From Archangiaceae bacterium (GTDB taxonomy: Bacteria > Myxococcota > Myxococcia > Myxococcales > Myxococcaceae), in the NCBI GenBank assembly GCA_016714225.1, contig JADJNS010000004.1, positions 434,001 to 498,000 on the forward strand: a stretch of DNA of 64,000 bases, in the 5' to 3' direction. Made by a program: the position numbers and the translations under genes. Each line of letters opens with the position of its first letter. The stretch's first letter is position 1. The notes under the pieces were generated by a model that saw only the letters and a program-made list of their open reading frames with translations, made no database searches and was not told the DNA's origin. Shown piece after piece: positions 39,435 through 50,380 of the stretch.

Positions 39435-40067
39435 GTGAGCCCAGAGCCCGCTACCGCCGAAGCCGGCGCCGCCAAGGTCAAGCCGCTGGCCGCCGCCGAG
39501 ACCGCGGTGCGGCGGCTCTTGTTGATGGTGGGCTTCGGCTTCGCCGCGTTCGTGGGGGGCAGCATTCTGGCGGTGAGTCTCACCACCCGCATCGCCACCC
39601 GGCTCGAGGGCTCGAGCGACACCACCCGGCTGATCGCCGGCTTCTTGATCGAGTGCTCCTGGGTCATCGTGGCCCTGCCCGCGATCGGCTACCTCGCCGC
39701 GCGCTTCCTCGAGGTCAAGCCCTGGCCCACCGCCATCATCGGGGCGGGCACCGGGGTGCTGTTTCAGGTGGCGCTGCAGTACGTGAGCTCGGGGGCCGAG
39801 GGGCTGACCGGCGAGCCGGCGCGGCAGATCGGCCGGCTGTTGGGCACTGCCCTGGGGGTGGTGCTCACCGCCACCGCGGTGCGCCACGGCCGCGAGCTGG
39901 CCAAGATCTCCGAGGCGAAGGCGCGGCTCGAGGCCGAGAAGAAGAAGACCCAGTACGACGAGTTCGTGCGTCAGGCCGAGGCGCTGGCCGAGCGCCGCGA
40001 GCAGGTGCCCATCGCTCCGCCCGTCACCGCTCTCGAGCCGGTGAAGCCCGAAGACCCGAAGGGCTGA
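39435..40067 (+). CDS. Hypothetical membrane protein with coiled-coil tail
   Basis: The 210-residue protein has about four hydrophobic helices (residues 28-50, 67-90, 96-115, 135-150). A charged, coiled-coil-like cytoplasmic tail follows (LAKISEAKARLEAEKKKTQYDEF) and ends in a Pro-rich stretch. The GTG start lies 18 bases after truA. The function is unknown. Confidence 0.65.
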   Translation: MSPEPATAEAGAAKVKPLAAAETAVRRLLLMVGFGFAAFVGGSILAVSLTTRIATRLEGSSDTTRLIAGFLIECSWVIVALPAIGYLAARFLEVKPWPTAIIGAGTGVLFQVALQYVSSGAEGLTGEPARQIGRLLGTALGVVLTATAVRHGRELAKISEAKARLEAEKKKTQYDEFVRQAEALAERREQVPIAPPVTALEPVKPEDPKG

Positions 40068-40101
40068 GCCGCACCCCACACCTCGCCCGGCTCGAGCGGG
40101 T

Positions 40102-40125
40102 GCACCAGCCCTTCACGGGCGGTGC
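40102..40125. terminator. Hairpin between convergent membrane-protein gene and clpB
   Basis: GCACC (40102-40106) plus GCCC (40108-40111) pair with GGGC (40117-40120) plus GGTGC (40121-40125), leaving a one-base bulge and a 5-base loop. It sits in the 138-bp convergent gap and may end transcription from both sides, but there is no T run. The rest of this gap shows nothing recognisable. Confidence 0.4.
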
Positions 40126-40205
40126 ATCGACCCGCAGGGCGCGCGACGAGCGCCTCCGCACGTCGAAGAGCAGCGGATCTCGCCTTCGCAGCGGCGAGGT
40201 TCGAC

Positions 40206-42755
<2,550 letters not shown>

Positions 42756-42854
42756 GCGCATACGCACTCAACGTAAGCGTCGCGGCGGTCGCCGCAACCA
42801 CGCCGCGATGCGTCAAGCGCTGGAAAAAATCGACGAGATCCGCGCGTGCCGGGC

Positions 42855-42882
42855 TTGTGTCGTTCTATCAGCTCCGTTAATA
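42855..42882 (+). promoter_or_regulatory. Candidate sigma-70 promoter for the 42919 gene
   Basis: TTGTGT (42855-42860) and TTAATA (42877-42882) are spaced by 16 bases, 37 bases before the chosen GTG start. The AT-rich -10 stands out in this GC-rich sequence. Confidence 0.4.
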
Positions 42883-42918
42883 GCCCGCGCCCAACTGCAA
42901 CGGGGGACGGTCCAAACA

Positions 42919-43509
42919 GTGGAAGCGCACGGCGGGTACCTCAGCCGGTACGAAGACGTCGACACCGCCTGGTTGGCCCGGCTCGCTGGCGCCGCGCTCG
43001 AAGAAGACGGTCAGCCGATCGACGACTGCGGCCTGCTGGTGACGGTGCTCCCCGGGCCGCGCGTGGTTCGCTTCGCCTTCGACGGCGCCCACTCGTACGG
43101 CCGCGCCGGCGCGCGCTGGTACCTGGCCCACCACGCCTTCGCCCGCCGGCTCTCCGAGCACCTCAACACCGCGGTGCACGCCTACGTGTTCGACCCCGAC
43201 GATCTCGAGTCGGTGGTGAGCTACGGCAACGGCCGGCACGTGGGCGGCGAGACCCTGCGCTACGAAGACGCCGAGATGCCCGACGGCCTCGACGACGAAG
43301 ACTCGAGCTTCGAGCTGATGAAGAACCGCTGGCCGCTCGGCCACCTCGCCAAGGTGCTCGGCGTTCGCCGGGAAGAGCTGATTCGACTCCCCCGGCAGAA
43401 GACGGCCCTGCTGGACTTGAGCGGGGAGGTGCCAGCGGGGCCGCTCTGGCACCTGTTTCCCCACGCGCTCACGCAGACGCTTCGCCGCCACCAGACGCTG
43501 AGCCCCTGA
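42919..43509 (+). CDS. Hypothetical soluble protein
   Basis: This is a 196-residue cytoplasmic protein of unknown family, with a globular mixed pattern (GLLVTVLPGPRVVRFAFDGAHSYGRAGARWYLAHHAF) and an acidic stretch (DGLDDEDSSFEL). GTG 42919 was chosen because GGGGGACGG lies 10 bases upstream and the frame before it does not look coding. It is divergent from clpB. No function can be proposed. Confidence 0.6.
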   Translation: MEAHGGYLSRYEDVDTAWLARLAGAALEEDGQPIDDCGLLVTVLPGPRVVRFAFDGAHSYGRAGARWYLAHHAFARRLSEHLNTAVHAYVFDPDDLESVVSYGNGRHVGGETLRYEDAEMPDGLDDEDSSFELMKNRWPLGHLAKVLGVRREELIRLPRQKTALLDLSGEVPAGPLWHLFPHALTQTLRRHQTLSP

Positions 43510-43517
43510 GGGCCCGG

Positions 43518-44123
43518 TCAGGGTTCGTCGAGCGCGGCGCACGTCTCGCGCACCGTCTGCGAGCGGTAGTAGCGCGACATCATCAACAGGCTGCCGCCCA
43601 CCACGAAGCTCAGCCCCACCGAGAGCACCAGCGCGGCGTACTCGCTGCCCAGGGAATAGGGCTGGGCCAGCTCGGGCCGCGAGCTCAAGACCTTGTCGAG
43701 GGCGCGGCCGGCCTTGCGCGCTACCGCCGCCGACTGTGCGCCCTCGAGCGTGCGCAGCACCGCGGTGGCCAGCAGCGCGCCGCCCAGCATGCGCCGCACG
43801 CCCTCTCGGGCGGCGCCCTGCGGCTTGAGCATGCGCAGCGCGGCGACGAACACCAACGCCGAGAACGCCCAGATGCCGATCAAGATCACCGCGCGTGAGC
43901 TGCGCATGCCCTCGTACGCGGCCAGCTCGGCCAGCGCCACCGCCTCGAGCGCCTCCCGATAGCCGGGCGGCAGCTCGACCTTCTTGAAGTCGACCTCGCG
44001 CGACGGAGCCAGCAGGTTGGTCAGCCCGTGCACCGCGCCGAAGCCGACCAGGCCGGCCAGCACCAGCGCGCACAGCGTCACCCGCAAGAGCGCGGCGGGC
44101 AGCGGCCGTTCGCCGTCGCTCAC
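43518..44123 (-). CDS. Hypothetical four-helix membrane protein
   Basis: The 201-residue protein has hydrophobic segments at about 13-33, 78-98, 112-130 and 160-182, with a loop containing VELPPGYREALEAVALAE. No known motif is visible. Its GTG start overlaps the stop of the DUF1844-like gene as GTGA, so it is the third gene of a small operon. Confidence 0.65.
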   Translation of the reverse strand: MSDGERPLPAALLRVTLCALVLAGLVGFGAVHGLTNLLAPSREVDFKKVELPPGYREALEAVALAELAAYEGMRSSRAVILIGIWAFSALVFVAALRMLKPQGAAREGVRRMLGGALLATAVLRTLEGAQSAAVARKAGRALDKVLSSRPELAQPYSLGSEYAALVLSVGLSFVVGGSLLMMSRYYRSQTVRETCAALDEP

Positions 44124-44416
44124 GTGCGGCTCATCGCCACGAACTTCAGCCGCAGATCGGTCAGCACGCTCTGAAAGAGCCGTTCTTCGTCGGGCGTGAG
44201 GTTGCCCTTGGTCTTGCGCTCGAGCAGATCGAGCAGCGCGAGGCTCTGGCGCGCCAGCTCGAGGTTCGGCGTGTGCGTGCCCGACTCGGGGTCAGGCGCG
44301 TCGCCCAGGTGTATCAAGGTGGTCGAAGCGAGGCCCAAGATGAACGTGGAGAACGAGATCGGCCCCTCGGCCGCCTCGCCCTGCATCACGAAGGTCTCGC
44401 CCCTTCGTTCAGCCAC
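44120..44416 (-). CDS. DUF1844 family protein
   Basis: The 98-residue protein has the pattern SFSTFILGLASTTLIHLGDAPDPESG, then NLELARQSLALLDLLERKTKGNLTPDEERLFQSVLTDLRLKFV (two helices), which agrees with the small DUF1844 family of unknown function widespread in Deltaproteobacteria. It starts at GTG 44416. It is the middle gene of three. Confidence 0.75.
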   Translation of the reverse strand: MAERRGETFVMQGEAAEGPISFSTFILGLASTTLIHLGDAPDPESGTHTPNLELARQSLALLDLLERKTKGNLTPDEERLFQSVLTDLRLKFVAMSRT

Positions 44417-44421
44417 GGCGC

Positions 44422-44631
44422 TCAGCCCTCGTCGCCGTCGTCTTCGTCGTCGATGTCGTCGTCGAGGTCATCGATGTCGGCCATCGTCGACTCGACCGCC
44501 ACCGCCTTCTCGGCGACGTCGGGCAGGCTCTTGAGGTGCTTGTCCCACGTCTTGTCGTCGAGCTTGCCGGTGCGGATGTGGCGCTCGGCGGTGCGCTTGT
44601 CGAGGAGCTTCGGATCCAGTTGGTCTGACAT
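44422..44631 (-). CDS. Small acidic hypothetical protein
   Basis: The 69-residue protein has a basic/helical N-half (LDPKLLDKRTAERHIRTGKLDDKTWDKHLKSL) and an Asp/Glu-rich tail of about 20 residues. Such a tail often tunes solubility or binds basic partners. It is the first gene of the operon with the DUF1844 protein, with a 5-base gap. The function is unknown. Confidence 0.65.
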   Translation of the reverse strand: MSDQLDPKLLDKRTAERHIRTGKLDDKTWDKHLKSLPDVAEKAVAVESTMADIDDLDDDIDDEDDGDEG

Positions 44632-44678
44632 TCCGGTTCGTATAGGGCGTGAGCCTCAACCGATCAAGCCATCACGCC

Positions 44679-45275
44679 ATGACCACCGCGCTGCCCCCAG
44701 GGCTCTACGCCCTCTACGACGACTCCCTGCCCGAGCGGGTGCTGGCGGCGGTGCAGGGCGGGGCGCGCACCGTTCAGCTGCGGCTCAAGCACACCCCCGA
44801 CCGCGAGGCCCTCGCCCTGCTGCGGCGGCTCGAGCCGCACGTGCCCGCGCTCATCATCAACGACCGCGTCGACCTGGCGCTGCTGGCCGGCTGCGGCGTG
44901 CACCTGGGCCAAGATGATCTCCCCGTCGCCGAGGCGCGGCGCCTGCTCGGGCCCCACGCGCTGATCGGCGCCACCTGCCGCAGCCTGGCCGACATCGAGC
45001 GCGCCCGCGCCGAGGGCGCAGATCACGTCGGCCTGGGGCCGGTATTCAAGAGCCGCACCAAGCCGCTGCCCTGGCCCTTGCTCGGGGCCGAGGGGCTGAA
45101 GGCCATCTGTGCGCGAAGCCCGCTGCCGGTGGTGGCGATCTCGGGCATCGACGAGACCAACCTCGCTTGCGTCGCGGCCGCCGGAGCCCACGCGGCGGCG
45201 ATCTCGGCAGCGCTGTTCGCCCATGACGACCCCGCTGCCCGTGCGAGGTTGATGCTAGAAGTCTGGGGCAGATGA
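44679..45275 (+). CDS. thiE: Thiamine phosphate synthase
   Basis: The 198-residue TIM-barrel enzyme couples HMP-pyrophosphate and thiazole phosphate. It shows GLYALYDDSLPERV, VQLRLKH, LIINDRVDLAL, GVHLGQDDLPV, HVGLGPVFKSRTK and VVAISGI, the standard ThiE order. ATG 44679 was used; GTG 44649 is an in-frame alternative. No TPP riboswitch is visible in the 47-bp upstream space. It is the first of three overlapping genes. Confidence 0.93.
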   Translation: MTTALPPGLYALYDDSLPERVLAAVQGGARTVQLRLKHTPDREALALLRRLEPHVPALIINDRVDLALLAGCGVHLGQDDLPVAEARRLLGPHALIGATCRSLADIERARAEGADHVGLGPVFKSRTKPLPWPLLGAEGLKAICARSPLPVVAISGIDETNLACVAAAGAHAAAISAALFAHDDPAARARLMLEVWGR

Positions 45276-46039
45276 GACCTCCGCACGGCCACGGCCACCA
45301 CCCTCCGCGCCGGCCGAGCATCGGCATCACCCCCGACATCTCGACCGTCACCAAAGAGCTGCCCCTGCCGCGGTACGAGCTCAAGGCCGCCTACTCGGAC
45401 GCGGTGCTCCGCGCCGGCGGGCTGCCGTTCATTCTGCCGTACACCGACGATCGCTCGGTCATCGAGGCGTTTCTCGATCGGCTGTCGGGCATCGTGATCA
45501 CCGGCGGCGCGTTCGACATTCCCCCCGAGGCGTACGGCGAGGCCGCGCGCGACGGGCTGGGGCAGCTCAAGCCCGGTCGCACCGCCTTCGAGACCCTGGT
45601 GCTGCACGCGGCGTTGGCGCGCAACATGCCGGTGCTGGGCGTGTGCGGCGGCATGCAGCTGCTCAACGTCGCCCTGGGCGGCACGCTCTTTCAAGATCTC
45701 ACCAAAGAGCTGCCCGGCGCGCGCCCGCACGAGCAGGCACACGACCGCACCCAGCCCGCCCACCCCATCGACATCAAAGAGGGCACCGTGCTCGCCGACT
45801 GCGTGGGCAAGGGCCAGCTGATGGTGAACTCGACCCACCACCAGGCGGTGAAGCAGGTGGGGCCCAAGCTGGTGGTCACCGCCACCAGCCCCGATGGAGT
45901 GATCGAAGCCATCGAAGCGCCCGGCCACCCCTTCGCGGTCGGCGTGCAGTGGCACCCCGAGCTGCTCATCGACAGCGTCCCCGGGCACCTCGGCCTCTAC
46001 AAGACGTTCGTCGGCAGGGCCCGCGAGACCCGGCGGTGA
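45272..46039 (+). CDS. Class I glutamine amidotransferase-like peptidase (PuuD/gamma-Glu-GABA hydrolase family)
   Basis: The 255-residue protein has a His/Pro-rich start (MRPPHGHGHHPPRR), then SIGITPDI, GIVITGGAFDIPPEAYG, the nucleophile Cys125 in GVCGGMQLLN and the His-Glu pair in VQWHPE. This is the C26 peptidase fold that cleaves gamma-glutamyl amides. The ATG overlaps the thiE stop and its own stop overlaps the thiD-like start, so it is embedded in a thiamine-type operon. Its real substrate is unknown. Confidence 0.82.
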   Translation: MRPPHGHGHHPPRRPSIGITPDISTVTKELPLPRYELKAAYSDAVLRAGGLPFILPYTDDRSVIEAFLDRLSGIVITGGAFDIPPEAYGEAARDGLGQLKPGRTAFETLVLHAALARNMPVLGVCGGMQLLNVALGGTLFQDLTKELPGARPHEQAHDRTQPAHPIDIKEGTVLADCVGKGQLMVNSTHHQAVKQVGPKLVVTATSPDGVIEAIEAPGHPFAVGVQWHPELLIDSVPGHLGLYKTFVGRARETRR

Positions 46040-46728
46040 AGCCGCGGGTGGTGGCGATCGGTGGGTTCGACCCATCGGGCCGCGCCGGGGTGCTCGCCGA
46101 CGTTCAGGCGATCAGCGCCGCCGGGGGCGTGCCGCTCGCGGTGGTGACCTGCCTCACCGCCCAGGGCCGAAGGCCCCTCTCGCGCCCGGTCGACCCGAAG
46201 CTGCTCGCCGCGCAGCTCGAGGCGGTGGCCGACGCAGGGCCAGTGCATGCGGTGAAGGTAGGCGTGATTCCCGACCGCGCCGCGCTGCGGGTCATCGCCG
46301 CGTTCGTGAAGGGCCTGCAGGCTCCCACCGTGGTCGACCCGATTCGGGTGAGCTCGAAGGGCCTTCGGCTCAGCGGCCTCGACGTGGTGGACTTCGAGCG
46401 CCTCGCCTCCCACCACGTCATTCTCACCCCGAACCATCAGGAAGCTGAGGGGCGCTACGGGCCGCAACTGTTGCGAGGCTTCGGCGCGATTGTCGTGAAG
46501 AGCGTCGCCCCCGGCGAAGACGCCGTTTTTCGAAGCGCGAAGCGGCCGATTCGGCTGAAGGGAAAAGTGCTGCCGCGCTCGAGCGCGCACCGAGGCACCG
46601 GCTGCCGTTTTGCTTCGGTGTTGGCGGTGCAGCTGGCCAACGGTCACACCGTCGTACACGCCGCGCGTGCGGCCAGACGCGCGGTCCGAAAATTTCTCTC
46701 CACGCCTATACTCCGCGAAGTTTCGTAG
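46036..46728 (+). CDS. thiD: HMP/HMP-P kinase-like protein (ThiD family)
   Basis: The 230-residue ribokinase-fold protein opens with VVAIGGFDPSGRAGVLADVQAI, matching ThiD GxDPSGGAGI. It keeps an anion hole HRGTGCRFAS with the conserved Cys. It is shorter than usual (about 260) and several ThiD signatures are altered: TAQGRRP for TAQNT, DPIRVSSKG for DPVMVAKSG. It may be a specialised or weakened kinase. The GTG start is coupled to the upstream amidotransferase gene. Confidence 0.75.
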   Translation: MKPRVVAIGGFDPSGRAGVLADVQAISAAGGVPLAVVTCLTAQGRRPLSRPVDPKLLAAQLEAVADAGPVHAVKVGVIPDRAALRVIAAFVKGLQAPTVVDPIRVSSKGLRLSGLDVVDFERLASHHVILTPNHQEAEGRYGPQLLRGFGAIVVKSVAPGEDAVFRSAKRPIRLKGKVLPRSSAHRGTGCRFASVLAVQLANGHTVVHAARAARRAVRKFLSTPILREVS

Positions 46729-46739
46729 GGCTTAAGGAG
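46707..46739 (+). promoter_or_regulatory. -10 element and strong ribosome binding site for the TSP3/VWA lipoprotein
   Basis: TATACT (46707-46712) lies inside the last codons of the thiD-like gene without a good -35. AAGGAG (46734-46739) follows, 9 bases before the ATG at 46749. The lipoprotein gene may therefore have its own promoter. Confidence 0.45.
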
Positions 46740-46748
46740 CCCTTTTCC

Positions 46749-49700
46749 ATGCGCATGATGAAGCTGTCGTTGGCCGCGCTCGCGGTGGTGGTCGCCGGCT
46801 GTGACTGCAACGGTATCAACGTCAACCGCGACGGCGGTGGCGGCAACGGCACTGGCGGCAACGGCAGCGTCGGCGGCGGTACCGGTGGCAGTGGAAACGG
46901 GCAGGGCGGCAGCGGTGGCTTCGCTGGCGCGGGCGGCGGCGTGATGGTCGACCCCAACGATCTCGACAACGACAAGAAAGACAGCGACTGCGACGGGCTC
47001 TCCGACGCCGAAGAGTTCGGCAACATCTACCCCGGCGGCGCGCGCACCGACCCCGCCAACCCCGACACCGACGGCGATGGCCTCAAAGACGGCGTCGAGG
47101 CGGGCAAGGCCTCTTCGGTCGACCTGACCTGCGGCTACCTCGGTGACGCTGATCTCAACACCCGCACCAACCCCACCAACCCCGACAGCGACGGCGACGG
47201 CATCCCCGACGGGGTCGAAGACAAGAACCACAACGGCCGCGTCGATGCGGGTGAGACCGACGCCTCGAACCCCGACAGCGACTTCGACGGGCTGGCCGAC
47301 GGCAGCGAAGACGCGAACCACAACGGAGTCGTCGACCCGGGCGAGACCGACCCCACCAGGCGCGATACCGACGGAGACTTCATCAACGACGGGGTGGAAA
47401 AGACCACCACCCACACCGACCCGACCAAGGCCGACAGCGACTCGGACACCTGCGTCGACGGCAACGAAGACTTCAACCAGAACGGCGCGGTCGACACCGG
47501 AGAGACCAACCCCAACCTGGCCACCGACTGCGGGCCTGCAGTGAACCCCGACTCCGACAACGACGGCCTGCCCAACCGCTTCGAAGACCGCGACATGGAC
47601 GGGGTGGTCGACCCCGGCGAGACCGACCCCAACAACCCCGACACCGACGGCGACGGCCTCAAAGACGGCATCGAAGACGCCAACAAGAACGGCGTGGTCG
47701 ACGTGGGAGAAACGAACCCGCTGCGCAAAGACAGCGACTGCGACGGGCTGATCGACGGCCCCGACACCGCGACGTACCTGGGCGAAGACCAGAACGCCGA
47801 CGGCACGGTGCAGGCCACCGAGACCGACCCGCGCCGCAAAGACACCGACGGCGACGGCATCACCGATGGCGTCGAGCGGGGCCTCACCGCGGCGAAGATC
47901 CCCGACGCGGCCAACTGCCCCAACGTGCCGGTCGACCTCGACCCGATGAGCACCACCGACCCGACCCGCCGCGACAGCGACGGCGACGGCATCGACGACG
48001 GCGCCGAAGACACCAACCAGAACGGCCGCGTCGACACCGGCGAGCTCGACCCCAAGAACGGCACCGACGGCACCGGCCCGGCGGGCCAGGTCTGCACCGC
48101 AATGAACCTGCGCCCGGTGACCTTCAAGGCCGAGGGCACGCCCGACGTGCAGCTGGGCCTGCCCGCCAGCTTCACTGAAGTGGCCACCATGACCGTAGGC
48201 GGTACCAGCCGGGGCCTCATCGGCTACGACCCCACCTCGAAGGTGGCGTTCGTGGCGTGGCGGCAGAACGCGGCCGGCGCCACCGCCACCGCCGACGAAG
48301 CGGCGCTCAACCCGCAGCTCGCTGCCATCGGTGCGCTGTCGAACCCCACCACCCAGACCTTCACCAGCTGGGACGGGGTGGGCGCGCTGCAGGCGTTCTA
48401 CAACATGGCCGGCGCCGTCGACGTGAAGAACCGGGCCAACGCCATCGCCCAGGCGCTGGTGGGCTCGGGCGCCGGCGCGCTGATGGGGGCGGGCGGCACG
48501 AACGGCCCCTTCCAGCTCCAGGTCGAGTACCTGCACCGCGTCAACACCACCACCATGGCCGCGTACACCGTGGTGGTGCTGGCGATGCGGCCCACCTCGG
48601 TCACCGCCGAGGGCGCCATCTTCACCATGAGCGACACCGCCGGCGGCTCGGCGGTGGCCCAGTTCGGCGACGCCAACGCGATTCAGTGCGAGACCTTCAA
48701 GCCCTCGAGCGGCAAGGTCGACTTCCTCTTCGTGGTCGACGACAGCTGCTCGATGGCGGCGTCGCAGGCGGCGCTCGGCAATACGGCGAGCGCGGTGGCC
48801 ACCGCGCTCAACAACTCGACGCTCGACTGGCGCGCGGCCCTGGTCACCAGCTCGTACCACCTCTCGTCGGGCGGCGGCCCCAACCAGGCGGTGATGCGCG
48901 GCTTCACCACCGACATCGCCACCGTGCAGGCGTGGCTCACGGTGAGCAGCAGCTGCAACCTGGTCACCCAGCCGTGCGGCGCGGGCAGCGCCTGCCGGGG
49001 CACCACCAACGGGTGGGTCGGCATCTGCGGCAGCGGCGACGAAGGCCTGCTCGGCGCGGCGCGCAAGGCGGTCGATGATCTCTCGCCCGCTCCCGCCGAC
49101 GCCGGGGTGGCGACGGGCAAGCTGAGGTCTGACGCGCAGCCGGTGGTGATTCTGCTCGGCGACGCCGATGATCAGACCACCGCCTACCAGACCACCTCGA
49201 AGTGCACCCAGCCGAACCCCGAGACCTGCGAGGCGATCAACGACTTCGTGCAGTACTTCATGGCCAGCGGCACCACCTCGCTGACCAAGAACCCCACCGC
49301 CAAGAAGATTCCCGTGCACGGCATCGTGTGCCCGTCGGGCGCCGACACCAACAACAACGCCAACGGCATTCAGACCTGCAACGGCGAAGATCAGTCGCGC
49401 AACCAACGCCACGCCCAGGTGATCACCGCCACCGGCGGCATTCGCGGAGCGATCAACGACAACACCTCGATCGCCACTTCGACCTCGCAGATCATCAGCT
49501 CGACCATCGGCGCGGCCGGCTACCGCATGCAGAAGCCGCCCATCGGCGCCTCGGTCAAGGTCGCCATGAGCGACGTGCAGAACGTCAGCTGCAACAAGAA
49601 CGACATTCCGCGCAGCCGCACCGACGGCTTCGACTTCGACGGGGTGAACCGCACCCTGTCGTTCTTCGGCGCCTGCCGGCCCGGCACCGGCATGGTCAGC

Positions 49701-50216
49701 GCCGCGGTCAGCTACCGCTACTGGGTCGACACCACGCCCAACCCCGGCGGCAACCCGCCCCCCTGCAGCATGGACACGACGTACTACGACCCCACCGACC
49801 CCGACTTCTGCCGCGGCAAGCTCGCCTGCAACCTGATGACGAACCTGTGCGAGTGCCCCGCCAACTGCGGCGGCACGCCTCCGGCGGGCAAGGTCTGCAA
49901 CCCCAACCGCGCAGTGTGCGACTTCGTCTGCACCTCCGACTGCGGCGGCAGCTGCAACGGGTTCCAGCAGTGCAACGTCACCGACTGCTCGTGCGAGTGC
50001 GTGCAGAGCGCCACCTGCGCCCCGGGCTACCGCTTCCAGAACGGCGCCGGCGTCTGCGGGTGCGTCTGCGACGCGGCCCAGCTGGGCTGCGGCCCGACCT
50101 ACACCGCCGACCCCGCCACCTGCTCGTGCGTGTGCAAGCCCGGCTGCGGCGGCTGCGGGGCCGGCCTGGTCTGCAACCCCTCGACGTGCAGCTGCGGCAT
50201 CGGCTCGCCGGGCTGA
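46749..50216 (+). CDS. Large lipoprotein: thrombospondin type 3 repeats, VWA-like domain, Cys-rich tail
   Basis: The 1155-residue protein has a lipobox VAGC (Cys18), a Gly-rich linker, then about ten Asp-rich repeats of the form NPDSDGDGIPDGVEDxNxNGxVDxGET (to about residue 440) that should bind calcium. A von Willebrand A-like domain follows: VDFLFVVDDSCSMAASQ is a MIDAS-like motif near residue 660. The C-terminus holds many Cys in short EGF-like loops (CECPANCGG, CSCVCKPGCGGCG). It is probably exposed at the outer membrane and may act in adhesion. The partner is unknown. Confidence 0.85.
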   Translation: MRMMKLSLAALAVVVAGCDCNGINVNRDGGGGNGTGGNGSVGGGTGGSGNGQGGSGGFAGAGGGVMVDPNDLDNDKKDSDCDGLSDAEEFGNIYPGGARTDPANPDTDGDGLKDGVEAGKASSVDLTCGYLGDADLNTRTNPTNPDSDGDGIPDGVEDKNHNGRVDAGETDASNPDSDFDGLADGSEDANHNGVVDPGETDPTRRDTDGDFINDGVEKTTTHTDPTKADSDSDTCVDGNEDFNQNGAVDTGETNPNLATDCGPAVNPDSDNDGLPNRFEDRDMDGVVDPGETDPNNPDTDGDGLKDGIEDANKNGVVDVGETNPLRKDSDCDGLIDGPDTATYLGEDQNADGTVQATETDPRRKDTDGDGITDGVERGLTAAKIPDAANCPNVPVDLDPMSTTDPTRRDSDGDGIDDGAEDTNQNGRVDTGELDPKNGTDGTGPAGQVCTAMNLRPVTFKAEGTPDVQLGLPASFTEVATMTVGGTSRGLIGYDPTSKVAFVAWRQNAAGATATADEAALNPQLAAIGALSNPTTQTFTSWDGVGALQAFYNMAGAVDVKNRANAIAQALVGSGAGALMGAGGTNGPFQLQVEYLHRVNTTTMAAYTVVVLAMRPTSVTAEGAIFTMSDTAGGSAVAQFGDANAIQCETFKPSSGKVDFLFVVDDSCSMAASQAALGNTASAVATALNNSTLDWRAALVTSSYHLSSGGGPNQAVMRGFTTDIATVQAWLTVSSSCNLVTQPCGAGSACRGTTNGWVGICGSGDEGLLGAARKAVDDLSPAPADAGVATGKLRSDAQPVVILLGDADDQTTAYQTTSKCTQPNPETCEAINDFVQYFMASGTTSLTKNPTAKKIPVHGIVCPSGADTNNNANGIQTCNGEDQSRNQRHAQVITATGGIRGAINDNTSIATSTSQIISSTIGAAGYRMQKPPIGASVKVAMSDVQNVSCNKNDIPRSRTDGFDFDGVNRTLSFFGACRPGTGMVSAAVSYRYWVDTTPNPGGNPPPCSMDTTYYDPTDPDFCRGKLACNLMTNLCECPANCGGTPPAGKVCNPNRAVCDFVCTSDCGGSCNGFQQCNVTDCSCECVQSATCAPGYRFQNGAGVCGCVCDAAQLGCGPTYTADPATCSCVCKPGCGGCGAGLVCNPSTCSCGIGSPG

Positions 50217-50304
50217 AGTCTCGAGCGCTGGCCAGGTCGCTCTGGCCGGCGGTGCGCCCGGCGGCCTGAGCGGCCGGCGGCACCCGGTCGATCGGCAGGC
50301 CGCA

Positions 50305-50340
50305 GACGTTTCCCTACCTCGCAGGTGGGGCGAAAACGTC
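50305..50340. promoter_or_regulatory. 36-bp imperfect palindrome upstream of the Cys-repeat lipoprotein
   Basis: GACGTTTCCC and AGGTGGGGCGAAAACGTC form near-symmetric arms around a CGC centre, 40 bases before the start at 50381. It could be an operator or a leader hairpin. The rest of the 164-bp gap is GC-rich with GCCGGC-type short palindromes and no clear promoter. Confidence 0.4.
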
Positions 50341-50380
50341 GGCCGCATTTCCTTCGTGCGAGTGGCTACAATGCGCCGCA

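Noticed and set aside
42768..42850. Heat-shock (CIRCE or sigma-32) control element before clpB
   Set aside because: No TTAGCACTC-type inverted repeat and no CCCCAT-like -10 with matching -35 were found.
44632..44678. TPP riboswitch before thiE
   Set aside because: Only 47 bp separate thiE from the divergent gene and no CTGAGA-type motif is seen.
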